Source: Bifidobacterium sp. ESL0790 (GTDB taxonomy: Bacteria > Actinomycetota > Actinomycetes > Actinomycetales > Bifidobacteriaceae). From it: a stretch of 64,000 nucleotides of DNA. The stretch is from assembly GCF_029395435.1 (NCBI RefSeq), contig NZ_CP113915.1, forward strand, positions 248,001 through 312,000. Reading direction: 5' to 3'. Position numbers and translations under genes: made by a program. Positions 26,644-35,048 of the stretch are shown here, in pieces (position 1 is the stretch's first letter; every line of letters begins with the position of its first letter). Below the pieces are notes generated by a model that was not told where the DNA came from, did not search any database, and was given only the letters and a program-made list of their open reading frames with translations.

Positions 26644-28386
26644 ATGGCGAGCATGTCAACTACGAAAAAGCCGTGGAATGCCTTCGCCACACCGACCATC
26701 GGCAAGGCCGTGCGCGGGCTTTCGCGTCTGCTGCACCACGGGGGCAGCGCCTTCCCGGGCAAAGTCGTCGAGGGCATCGATCCGGGGTTCCTCGCCCGCA
26801 CGTTGGGCCAGCTACCCTATGGCGTGGTTCTGGTCTCGGGCACGAACGGCAAGACGACCACCACGCGCATGGTCGCCTCGATCCTGCGCGACCTCGGCTT
26901 GAAGGTCTTCACCAACCCCACCGGCTCGAACTTCACGCGAGGCGTCGTGTCAGCTCTGCTGACGGAGGTCTCTGCTGGCGGGCGTTTAGATGCCGATATC
27001 GCCGTGCTCGAGCTTGACGAGGCCTATGCGGTTCATTTCGTGCGGCAGGTCAAGCCGCGATATTCGCTGCTGCTCAACGTGATGCGCGACCAGCTCGACC
27101 GTTTCGGCGAGATCGACAACACCGCCCGGCTGCTGGGCCATGTGGCCGAGGCCACGACCGACACCGTCGTGTTGAACCGCGAGGACAGGCGCATCTCGGC
27201 GCTCGCCGCGCAGGTGCCGCAGGGCACACAGGTGCGCTATTTCGGGCTTTCCGACGATTTGCGCGCGCTCTTCCCCTCGGACGATGACATGCATGATTCC
27301 GAGACGGGCACCGATGAGGATGGTGGCGCTGCCGCTGACGGCCATAACGCAAACACAAACGATAAAAACAGCGAATCGGTTGAAGGTAGTCAGAACTCCT
27401 ATATCCCGCTTTCCAAAATCACCGGAGGAGCGTTGAACAAGACTTCGGGAGATGGTAGCGATACCTCCTCGGGTGTTGCCAATACTTCTGAGGCCGAGAA
27501 CGCGGATGTCTTGGCTGCCAACACGGCCATCGACGCGTCCGTCATGGTTCCGGATGCCCAGCTGCCTGTCTCCGCTGATGCCGGTACCACTACCAATATC
27601 AATACCGGCGCGGATGCCGAAACCAACGCTTCCCAACCCGCCACCTCAGCCATCCCGGTTATGCTCGAAACCGTGTCATCACCCACCTCCGCGGCCGCTC
27701 CCGACGCCGAGGAACCGCGCCAGCGCGCCGATGTGGTGCTCAACGCCGTGGGCGACCACGAGGCCGAGTTCATCATGGACGACGCCGAATTCGAGACCAC
27801 CGTCAAGCTCGAGGGCGTCTACAACCTTTTCAACGCCGCCGCCGCGCTCGCCGTGGTCCGCGCCGTGATGGAAAAGGTGCAGAAGGTCGACAACACGGCT
27901 CCCCGGGCCCGAGACGAGCGCCTGGTGCAGGCTGTCTCGCGCGTCACCCCGGCGTTCGGACGCGGAGAGATCATCACCGTCAACGGCTCTCCGGTTGAGC
28001 TGCTGCTGGTCAAGAACCCGATGGGCTTCCGCCTTTCGCTGGCCAGTTTCGCGCCCGGTAGCCACGAGACCATGATTGTGATCAACGACGAATACGCCGA
28101 TGGGCGCGACATGAGCTGGCTCTGGGACGTCGATTTCACCTCACTGCGCCAGACCGGCGTGGCGGTGGTCTCCGGGGTGCGCGCCTGGGATATGGCGCTG
28201 CGCCTCGAATATGACGGCGTCGAGGTGGGGCACGTCGACACGGACATCCCGGCCGCCGTCCGCGCCTTCGTGCAGAGCGACCAGGGCGTGCCCAAACACA
28301 TCTATTGCACCTATACCTCCATGCTGCAGGTTCGCTCGGAACTCGGCAAGCTCACGCAGGTCGCCGACGCGGGCGTTGGCCGTTAG
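26644..28386 (+). CDS. murT: MurT subunit of lipid II isoglutaminyl synthase, with long insertion
   Basis: 580 residues. The Mur-ligase ATPase part shows VSGTNGKTTTTRM near residues 65-77, LDEAYAVHF and LLNVMRDQLDRFGEIDN; the C-terminal DUF1727-type domain follows. With GatD it amidates the glutamate of lipid II. The start at 26644 has AAGGGG seven bases before it. Known MurT proteins carry a four-Cys zinc ribbon in the middle; here the matching region (about residues 210-360) is instead a Ser/Thr/Asp/Ala-rich insertion with no Cys at all, and the whole protein has one Cys near its C-terminus. Identity is supported by gatD immediately downstream. Confidence 0.88.
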   Translation: MASMSTTKKPWNAFATPTIGKAVRGLSRLLHHGGSAFPGKVVEGIDPGFLARTLGQLPYGVVLVSGTNGKTTTTRMVASILRDLGLKVFTNPTGSNFTRGVVSALLTEVSAGGRLDADIAVLELDEAYAVHFVRQVKPRYSLLLNVMRDQLDRFGEIDNTARLLGHVAEATTDTVVLNREDRRISALAAQVPQGTQVRYFGLSDDLRALFPSDDDMHDSETGTDEDGGAAADGHNANTNDKNSESVEGSQNSYIPLSKITGGALNKTSGDGSDTSSGVANTSEAENADVLAANTAIDASVMVPDAQLPVSADAGTTTNINTGADAETNASQPATSAIPVMLETVSSPTSAAAPDAEEPRQRADVVLNAVGDHEAEFIMDDAEFETTVKLEGVYNLFNAAAALAVVRAVMEKVQKVDNTAPRARDERLVQAVSRVTPAFGRGEIITVNGSPVELLLVKNPMGFRLSLASFAPGSHETMIVINDEYADGRDMSWLWDVDFTSLRQTGVAVVSGVRAWDMALRLEYDGVEVGHVDTDIPAAVRAFVQSDQGVPKHIYCTYTSMLQVRSELGKLTQVADAGVGR

Positions 28387-28430
28387 ACAAGCAACGACGA
28401 CGAACAGATAGCAATAAGTGGGCGAAAACG

Positions 28431-29282
28431 ATGATGACACAGCAAACACGGCAGGTGGATGAGATGACGCAAACGGATAGGGAAACAGGCGGATATACGA
28501 CGGATCCGATGGCCGGAACGGGCCCCCTCGGCCAGTCGCGGCCGATTGATGTGGTCTCGCTCTATCCCAAAGACATGAACATCTACGGCGACTGGGGCAA
28601 CGTGCTCACCATCCAGCGCCGCCTCGCGCTCTACGGCTACGAGCCGCGCATCCACACCTACAACAGCGGAGACCCCTGGCCCGACCACGTCGACATGATC
28701 CTCGGCGGCGGCGGCCAGGACAACGGTCAGAAGCGCATCGCCGACGACTTCTTCAAGCGCGCCGACACCCTCCGCCGCCTCGCGCAAGACGACGTGCCGA
28801 TGCTCATGATCTGCGGCATGTACCAGCTGTTTGGCGAGTATTTCGAGACCATCGACGGCACCAGGCTCGACGGCATCGGCATTTTCGGCGTCTATACCGA
28901 GGGCCGCGAGAAGCGCATGATCGGCAACCTCGTGGAGCATTCGGAGCAGTTCGGCGACGTGATCGGCTACGAGAACCACTCCGGTCAGACCTTCCTGCGC
29001 GACGGCGTCGAACCGCTCGGCCGCGTCGACCATGACGGGCAGGGCAACAACGGCGAGGACCACACCGAGGGCGCCCGCGTCCACAACGTCATCGGCACCT
29101 ACATGCACGGCTCGCTGCTGCCCAAGAACCCCAAGATCTCCGACTTCCTTATCGCAGCCGCAGCCACGCACCGCTACGGCGAGTTCCGCCCGTGGCAGGA
29201 GGAGGCGCAGCAGGCCGAGCTCGCCCGCATCGACGAGACCGCCGCCAACGCCCGCCGCGTCGCCGCCTCACGCCCGAGGTAG
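28431..29282 (+). CDS. gatD: GatD glutamine amidotransferase subunit of lipid II amidation
   Basis: 283 residues. A class I glutaminase of the CobB/CobQ type: LYPKDMNIYGDWGNVLTIQR near residues 44-63 is typical of GatD, LGGGGQD follows, the nucleophile is Cys128 (MICGMYQLFG) and the partner His226 lies in TYMHGSLLPKNP. It frees ammonia from glutamine for MurT. The paired ATGs at 28431 and 28434 give a plausible start; a later ATG at 28464 is possible. The gap to murT is 44 bases. Confidence 0.9.
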   Translation: MMTQQTRQVDEMTQTDRETGGYTTDPMAGTGPLGQSRPIDVVSLYPKDMNIYGDWGNVLTIQRRLALYGYEPRIHTYNSGDPWPDHVDMILGGGGQDNGQKRIADDFFKRADTLRRLAQDDVPMLMICGMYQLFGEYFETIDGTRLDGIGIFGVYTEGREKRMIGNLVEHSEQFGDVIGYENHSGQTFLRDGVEPLGRVDHDGQGNNGEDHTEGARVHNVIGTYMHGSLLPKNPKISDFLIAAAATHRYGEFRPWQEEAQQAELARIDETAANARRVAASRPR

Positions 29283-29291
29283 AAGAGGGAA

Positions 29292-29831
29292 TCAGGGCTC
29301 CAGAATCCTTATGGAGTCCGCCGCGGCCAGATACTGGTTCCATCGCGTTCCGACGTCACGCGTCGTGCATTTCATGGTGATGCCGGCCATATACCCGCGA
29401 ACCGGCAGGGCGATCATCAGCACGTACCATATGCCGTCCTTGACCTCAACGTCATATTTCGTGGCGACGAGTGGGTTGCCGTTACTGTCGTGACAGATGG
29501 CGGTTTTGACGTCATGCGGGTTCTTGTGGGCTTTGTATGTGGAGCTCTCCATGGTTTCCACGGTTTTGCGCGCGTCGGAGGGCCAGCGGACGTTGTTCGG
29601 GGTGTCGGAGCAGACGATGCGCGTGTCCTCGTCGTCGGGGCTGTAGAAGCAGGTGCGGGGAGGTTCGCGGTACGTCGATCGGAACAGTAGGCGTCGTATC
29701 AGGCGGGTGTTGCGCAGCTCCCGCAGGTCCTTCCTCTGCAGGATGAATGATCGTTTCTCTGGTCCGGACACGAAATCGTCGGGAATCTCAAGCGTCACCG
29801 CGCCGTCGAAGATGCTGGTCAGTTTGCCCAT
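29292..29831 (-). CDS. Hypothetical protein, unrecognised
   Basis: 179 residues from the ATG at 29831, chosen for GAGAGCCTGAT before it. No motif I recognise. The protein is soluble, with basic N-terminal stretches (LRELRNTRLIRRLLFRS), a middle with several Cys and Pro, and a C-terminal part with alternating hydrophobic residues (GIWYVLMIALPVRGYMAG) that could be a beta-rich domain. It is convergent with gatD, only 9 bases apart. The function cannot be assigned. Confidence 0.6.
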   Translation of the reverse strand: MGKLTSIFDGAVTLEIPDDFVSGPEKRSFILQRKDLRELRNTRLIRRLLFRSTYREPPRTCFYSPDDEDTRIVCSDTPNNVRWPSDARKTVETMESSTYKAHKNPHDVKTAICHDSNGNPLVATKYDVEVKDGIWYVLMIALPVRGYMAGITMKCTTRDVGTRWNQYLAAADSIRILEP

Positions 29832-30044
29832 ATCAGGCTCTCTCAATCTGGATGATAACGATTTCAGTGGTTGATAGTTTTTCTTTCCTGTCTGCTCTAT
29901 CAAGGCTATACGCAGGGCTGATTTTTTATATTATTTCATAAACCTCGCGCGAAGCTGTCTGTATGGCGTTCGCGTGCAGGGGATTCACAGGGGTATGGAC
30001 TACATTTAGTAGAACATAACAAAACCGACTATTCAGGAGGAATC

Positions 30045-30338
30045 ATGGCGGACTACAAACTGGGTGACGGGCTGCGCAAGGTGTTCCTGGCTGGCGTGGG
30101 CGCTTTGGCGACCACCGTCGAAAAGGGCCAGGAGATCGTTGACGACCTGGTGAAGAAGGGTGAGCTGACGGTCGAGCAGGGCAAGTCGCTCAACAGCGAG
30201 CTCAAGCGCAGGGCCCAAGGCGCCAAGGATGGCTGGAGCCAGGCCGGTTCGGATGACGACGATGACGCGAAGCCGTCCGATGCCGACGCTGGCACTGATG
30301 CCGCCGCCGATAAGGGCGACGACAAGAACGCCGACTGA
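30045..30338 (+). CDS. Phasin-like small protein
   Basis: 97 residues with an AGGAGG ribosome site. The first 65 residues form an amphipathic helix pair (LGDGLRKVFLAGVGALATT, then KGQEIVDDLVKKGELTVEQG), the pattern of the phasin-like PhaF/PhaI family. The last 30 residues are nearly all Asp, Ala and Lys. Phasins coat polyhydroxyalkanoate granules, but many bacteria without such granules carry these small helical proteins, so the role here is open. It stands alone. Confidence 0.75.
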   Translation: MADYKLGDGLRKVFLAGVGALATTVEKGQEIVDDLVKKGELTVEQGKSLNSELKRRAQGAKDGWSQAGSDDDDDAKPSDADAGTDAAADKGDDKNAD

Positions 30339-30507
30339 TTCAGGCTTATAGGTCTAGATTGGGCTACGCCGAGAGGCGACGGCCGCGCTGTGCCATAAGT
30401 GGCAGACGCCGGGCCGAGGTCGTTTGCGGCTTAAGCTATGGCTGGGCCACGGCTGGCTGCTGCTGACGTGACAAGCGGCCGCCTCTGGCTGGTCCGGCAT
30501 GGTTTAC

Positions 30508-30624
30508 GCCATAAACAAGCCACTGAGTGGACGTAAGTGGCCCATATATGTCGCCTTTGTATGTTTCCGACATAAGTAAGCCGCTTGGTGGTCGTCAGTG
30601 GCGTGAATATGGCGGATTTTGGAT
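30508..30624. repeat. Two tandem units of the palindromic intergenic repeat
   Basis: Units start near 30508 and 30571 and contain CGCCATAAACAAGCCACTG or ACATAAGTAAGCCGCTTGG, then CAGTGGC or AAGTGGC, and end in ATATGGCGGATTT or similar. They match the units at 17004 and 57254. They fill the second half of the 30339-30647 gap; the first half shows no gene. Confidence 0.7.
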
Positions 30625-30647
30625 GATGTGGATGATGGGTGGTTGCG

Positions 30648-32774
30648 ATGGTCGACAATGAGAGGCTGACCAAGGACGCTTCGACTTCCGACGCGCGTGA
30701 GGGACAGGAGTCTGACGGCGCGGCGCGGCAGACCGATTCTCGTGTCGGCAAGCCCTCGATGTCCGCCACTTCGAGCGACGGAAATACCGCAGGCCAGAGC
30801 GACAACGCGGAAGGTAATGGCGTGAACGTCTCGGCTGGCGATGCCGCGGCCGAGCGTGGTGAGAATAGTGAAAACACCGCCAACGATTCTACGGACGGCA
30901 CGTCTGCCAGCCCGTCTACGGACACATCCACCAATGCGTCCTCAGCCACGTTTGCCAATGCGTCTTCCGATACATCTGCCAACGATTCCAGTAGCACCTC
31001 TGCCAATACATTTAGCAACGCATCCGATGACGCTTTTAGCGACACTTCCGCGATTAACGCGGCCGCAGCGGCCACCGCAACCGCCACCGCCGTCAACGAC
31101 GACGAGCTCAGCCTGTTCGGCGGCCATCGCGAGTCCTTCTCGCAGCGCTATCACCTCACCCGTCGCGGCAAGGTCAAGCGGCTCGGCCAGATCGCGCGCA
31201 TCATGGGCCAGTTCGACATCAGAAAAGGCCTCACCCCGGTGAAGATGCGGCTGATGCTTGAGGCGCTCGGCCCCACCTTCGTCAAGGTCGGCCAGATGCT
31301 CTCGATGCGCTCCGAGATCCTGCCGCAGCAATATTGCGACGAGCTCGCCAAACTACGTGCCGACGCGGATCCGATGCCCTACCAGACCGTCATCGACACG
31401 CTCACCAGCGAGTACGGCAGGCCGGTCGACGAGGTCTTCGCCAACATCGACCCGAAGCCCCTCGGCTCGGCCTCGTTGGCGCAGGTGCATCGTGCCACAC
31501 TCATCACCGGCGAGGACGTGGCCGTGAAGGTCCAGCGCCCCGGCGTGCGCCAGACGATGGCCCAGGACGTCTCGATTATGCGCTCGATCGCCAAGGTCGC
31601 CACCAAGGTGATGAGCGAGAGCCTGCAGGTGGTCGACCTGGGCGGTGTGGTCGAGGAGCTGTGGGACACCTTCGAGGACGAGACCGACTTTCTCGTCGAG
31701 GCCCGCCATCTCGCGGAATTCAAGCGTTTCTGCAACCATTACCGCTACATGGACTGCCCCAAGCCTTACGAGGACCTCTGCACCCAGCACGTCGTGGTGA
31801 TGGACTACGTCGACGGCATCTCGCTTTCGCACACCGGCGAGCTCGTGGCCGCCGGCTACGACCTCAAGGAGATCGGCACCAAACTGGTCGATAATTACGC
31901 CGCCCAGATCCTCGACAACGGCTTCTTCCATGCTGACCCGCACCCGGGCAACGTCATCATCTCAGGTGGCCAGATCGTGCTGATCGACCTTGGTATGACC
32001 GGCAGGCTCAACCGCAAATCCCGCGCGCTGATCAGGCAGATGGTCTTCGCCGTGGGCAAGCAGGATTCGCCCGCGCTCGCCGACGGGCTGCTGCGTTTCG
32101 CCGGCATGCAGCGCGACCCCGAGGACTACCCGCAGCTGCTCGCCGACCTCGACGTGATTGTTGAGGAATACGGCAAGGTCGACCTGGCCGAGCTCGACAT
32201 TGCCGATTTCATCACCTCGCTGACCAGCCTCGCTCAGCGCCACGGCATCGAGGTGCCCAGCACGGTCACCACGATGGGCCGCGCGCTCGTCACCCTTGAG
32301 GGCCTGCTCGACGAGTTCATCCCCGACGTCAACATGATCCAGATCATCACCGACCACATCACCTCCAGCACGCCCATCGACAAGGCGGTGAAGGACGAGG
32401 CCGAAACCCTCGTCGTCGAGGGGCAGAAGGCCATGCACGGGGCGCTTTCGGCGCTCGCGGAGAGCCAGGTGGCCGCGCGCATGCTCACCCGAGGGCAGTT
32501 GCGCATGAACATGGAGCTGGTGGGCAGCGAGGAGCCGCTCAAACAGGTCTCCGACATGATCAACCGCCTGACCATGGCGCTCATCGTCGTCGGCCTCTTC
32601 GTCGGCTCGTCGATCATCTACTACGCCGGCATGAAGCCCATCATCTTCGGCATTCCGGTCGTCGGTTTCATGGGCTACGTCGTCGCTTTCATCCTCTCCG
32701 CCTGGATCGTCTTCGACATCTACTTCAAAGGCCGCAAAGCCAAAAAGGCCGCCAAGGCCGCCCGGGGTCGGTGA
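30648..32774 (+). CDS. ABC1/UbiB-family atypical kinase
   Basis: About 708 residues from ATG 30648 (a GTG lies three codons before). The first 145 residues are Ser/Thr/Ala/Asp-rich and probably disordered. The ABC1 core follows: FVKVGQMLSMRSEILPQQY (the KxGQ motif), GSASLAQVHRA, VAVKVQRPG, DNGFFHADPHPGN and LIDLGMTG. Two C-terminal hydrophobic segments (near residues 630-690) anchor it in the membrane. UbiB relatives support quinone synthesis or lipid handling, but bifidobacteria are not known for ubiquinone, so the role is unclear. A bidirectional terminator follows. Confidence 0.88.
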   Translation: MVDNERLTKDASTSDAREGQESDGAARQTDSRVGKPSMSATSSDGNTAGQSDNAEGNGVNVSAGDAAAERGENSENTANDSTDGTSASPSTDTSTNASSATFANASSDTSANDSSSTSANTFSNASDDAFSDTSAINAAAAATATATAVNDDELSLFGGHRESFSQRYHLTRRGKVKRLGQIARIMGQFDIRKGLTPVKMRLMLEALGPTFVKVGQMLSMRSEILPQQYCDELAKLRADADPMPYQTVIDTLTSEYGRPVDEVFANIDPKPLGSASLAQVHRATLITGEDVAVKVQRPGVRQTMAQDVSIMRSIAKVATKVMSESLQVVDLGGVVEELWDTFEDETDFLVEARHLAEFKRFCNHYRYMDCPKPYEDLCTQHVVVMDYVDGISLSHTGELVAAGYDLKEIGTKLVDNYAAQILDNGFFHADPHPGNVIISGGQIVLIDLGMTGRLNRKSRALIRQMVFAVGKQDSPALADGLLRFAGMQRDPEDYPQLLADLDVIVEEYGKVDLAELDIADFITSLTSLAQRHGIEVPSTVTTMGRALVTLEGLLDEFIPDVNMIQIITDHITSSTPIDKAVKDEAETLVVEGQKAMHGALSALAESQVAARMLTRGQLRMNMELVGSEEPLKQVSDMINRLTMALIVVGLFVGSSIIYYAGMKPIIFGIPVVGFMGYVVAFILSAWIVFDIYFKGRKAKKAAKAARGR

Positions 32775-32836
32775 TGGTTGAGCTATGTTTCTTGGTTTCA
32801 GCGCGGATGACATCTCTGAAGCCATATGAGGATAGC

Positions 32837-32902
32837 AAAAGCTCCTTTCACACTTCGATGCATCCGAATATTTCGGAATGCTGAACGTGAAAGGAGCTTT
32901 TT
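32837..32902. terminator. Bidirectional terminator between ABC1 kinase and upp
   Basis: AAAAGCTCCTTTCAC at 32837-32851 pairs perfectly with GTGAAAGGAGCTTTT at 32887-32901, with an inner GCATCCGAA/TTCGGAATGC pair. A/T runs on both sides let it serve both convergent genes. Confidence 0.9.
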
Positions 32903-32945
32903 AAAACTTCGAAACGTTACCGGTTTCGCGGCTGCTGGAATCCGC

Positions 32946-33584
32946 TCAGTCGATCAGGCCGTAGAGGCGGTCGCCGGCGTCGCCGAGGCCCGGGACGATG
33001 TAGCCGTGCTCGTTGAGCTTCTCGTCGAGGCCGCACACCACGACCTTGAAATCGATGCTCGGGTCGAGCGTCTCCTCAACGCGCTTGAGGCCTTCGGGGG
33101 CCGCGATGATGTTGATGGAGGTGATGTCCTTCGCGCCGCGTTCGGCGAGGTAGTGGGTCGCCGCGACGGTGGTGCCGCCGGTGGCGAGCATCGGGTCGAG
33201 CAGGAAGCACTGGCGGCCGGTGAGGTCCTCGGGCAGGCGGTTCGCGTAGGTGATGATGTCGAGGGTGTCCTCGTCGCGCTTCATGCCCAGGAAGCCGACT
33301 TCGGCGGTGGGCAGCAGCTTGGTCATGCCGTCGAGCATGCCGAGGCCGGCGCGCAGAATCGGCACCACCATCGGGCGGGGCTTGGCCAGGTGCTTGCCGG
33401 TCATCTTGCAGATCGGGGTCTCGATCTCGCGGTCGACCACGTCGAGGTTACGGGTCGCCTCGTAGGCCTCGAGCGTCACCAGTTCGCTGACGAGCTCTCG
33501 GAAGATGTTGGAAGGTGTGTTCTTGTCGCGCAGGACGGTGAGCTTGTGCTCAACCAGCGGGTGATCCAAAACATGAAGTTGCAT
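32946..33584 (-). CDS. upp: Uracil phosphoribosyltransferase
   Basis: 212 residues, the usual Upp size. It makes UMP from uracil and PRPP in pyrimidine salvage. [20 protein letters not shown] is the standard start and fixes the ATG at 33584; an upstream in-frame extension lacks family likeness. [10 protein letters not shown] near residue 73, the PRPP-binding [11 protein letters not shown] near residue 127, and [13 protein letters not shown] at the C-terminus are all present. Confidence 0.96.
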   Translation of the reverse strand: MQLHVLDHPLVEHKLTVLRDKNTPSNIFRELVSELVTLEAYEATRNLDVVDREIETPICKMTGKHLAKPRPMVVPILRAGLGMLDGMTKLLPTAEVGFLGMKRDEDTLDIITYANRLPEDLTGRQCFLLDPMLATGGTTVAATHYLAERGAKDITSINIIAAPEGLKRVEETLDPSIDFKVVVCGLDEKLNEHGYIVPGLGDAGDRLYGLID

Positions 33585-34109
33585 ACTTCTAGAATATGCC
33601 GAGCCATGGTTATTGCGAAATCTGGTGTGAAAAGATTTCGTTTGGTGAAACTGCGTGATTCGTATGATTTTTGATGCGACCGAAGGTATGGAAACGCTTG
33701 GGAACCGCTGGAATCTTGCTTTGCCGCCATTATGGTCGCCGACGTTGGTCGAAATTGAAACGGATTGGAAGATATTTTTCGCTGCTGTCTGGCTGATTGA
33801 CTGTCTTATAGACAATGATTGTTTTGGTGAAATAGCCTACAACCCTGGAATGGTCGCCTGCGGTGACATCGCCGTAAGCAAAGTGAAACGCTGAACCGCG
33901 AAAGCGCCTGTCGGCGCGCACGCCGCTCGCAGCGGCAAAAAATGAAGCCCGGGGCTTAAGCACGGCTCAGCGCGATTCCAAGCATAACAGTTTTGAGTCG
34001 CTACACGCCCAGCGCGTAAAGTGTTTTCCGGCCGGGCAAATCTTGGTAACAGCTTGTTATGCGTCTTGCCATTTAGGTGTATTTCAGCCTATTCGAATGT
34101 ATCCTCGAC
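33585..34109. other. Gap with no supported gene
   Basis: 525 bases between the upp start and the end of the next minus-strand gene. It should hold the upp promoter. A short plus-strand frame (33655-33894) has no ribosome site or family likeness. A GCCGCT/AGCGGC hairpin near 33922-33936 could end the transcript arriving from 34110. I see no RNA gene. Confidence 0.5.
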
Positions 34110-35048
34110 CTACTCCAGCTTGCCCTGGCGCCACAGACTGGCCCCGTGGCGAAAATCGCGCGAGGTGGTCATCAGGTTGCTGGCGGTGTGCATCAGTCGG
34201 GCCGCCACTGTGCGTGGGTCCTGCGATGCCGGTCCCGCGGAACTTGCCGGGCCCTTGCCCGCACGGAACCGGGCATCGGCATGGCTGAGCGTGGAATCAT
34301 AGCGGTTCGGAGCGTTTTCGCCAGTACTTTTGCCAGTGTTCTCGGTATGCTCATCGCCGCCCAGGCCCTCGCGCTCGGCACGCTCGATATCCTCGCGCAA
34401 CTGCCTCAAATGCGCCTCGCGTTGGGCGTTGCGCGCCGCCTCCTGCTTGCGGGCGCGCATGGTGAGCACCTTCGCCTCGAAGCCGAGCCCCTTGGCCACC
34501 ACGTCGACGAAGGCCGCGGCGCGTTCCAGCGCCACCGCGAAATCGCCGGTGAACGCGCCGGAAAGGATGGAATCGGCGGTGTGCACGATGTCGGCCTCGC
34601 TCGGTGGGGTGTCGACGCCCGCGATGGCCGACGCGGCGGTCTCCTCGGGCTCGGCCACGCGCCACAGCCTGGCGATCGAGCCCTGGTTCTTGCACATCCA
34701 GGTGCGCAGCAGGTAGAGCCGCCAGAGGATGCCCGGCAGCGAATCGGGTTCGGAATGGCTCCAAAGCTCGGCGATGATGTCGACGCCCTCGCGGTCCACC
34801 AGCGTGAGCACACGTTCGACGACCTGCGGGTCCTGGGTGTGGTGCACGCGGTCGAGCAGCGCCGAGGCCGAGGCGTGGCTCATCTCGCTGATTTCCTCGG
34901 GATCCATGCCTCCCGCCATTTTCTCGGTGAGCGCCGGGTCGAGCTGGGCGGGGCGCGATGGGCGCGAGGAGCCGAGGCGTGTGGGGGCGAAGCCGGGATG
35001 GCTCGAGTTGACGGAACCGGAACTGTAATGCACTGAATTAGTAGACAA
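34110..35048 (-). CDS. Conserved-looking hypothetical protein downstream of mutT1
   Basis: 312 residues, mostly helical, soluble. After a Ser/Pro-rich start, residues 35-220 contain an ordered helical part (DPEEISEMSHASASALLDRV, LPGILWRLYLLRTWMCKN) and then a charged helix (ARKQEAARNAQREAHLRQL) likely to form a coiled coil; the end is disordered. I do not recognise the family. The TTG start at 35048 overlaps the last codons of the Nudix gene, so it is probably translationally coupled; a GTG five codons later is an alternative. Its place behind ppk and mutT1 may hint at a link to the same pathway. Confidence 0.65.
   Translation of the reverse strand: MSTNSVHYSSGSVNSSHPGFAPTRLGSSRPSRPAQLDPALTEKMAGGMDPEEISEMSHASASALLDRVHHTQDPQVVERVLTLVDREGVDIIAELWSHSEPDSLPGILWRLYLLRTWMCKNQGSIARLWRVAEPEETAASAIAGVDTPPSEADIVHTADSILSGAFTGDFAVALERAAAFVDVVAKGLGFEAKVLTMRARKQEAARNAQREAHLRQLREDIERAEREGLGGDEHTENTGKSTGENAPNRYDSTLSHADARFRAGKGPASSAGPASQDPRTVAARLMHTASNLMTTSRDFRHGASLWRQGKLE

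Noticed and set aside
25007-26659. 550-codon minus-strand frame across dnaB
   Set aside because: Antisense shadow of dnaB.
33655-33894. 79-codon plus-strand frame next to upp
   Set aside because: No ribosome site, no family likeness, and it lies in the upp promoter region.
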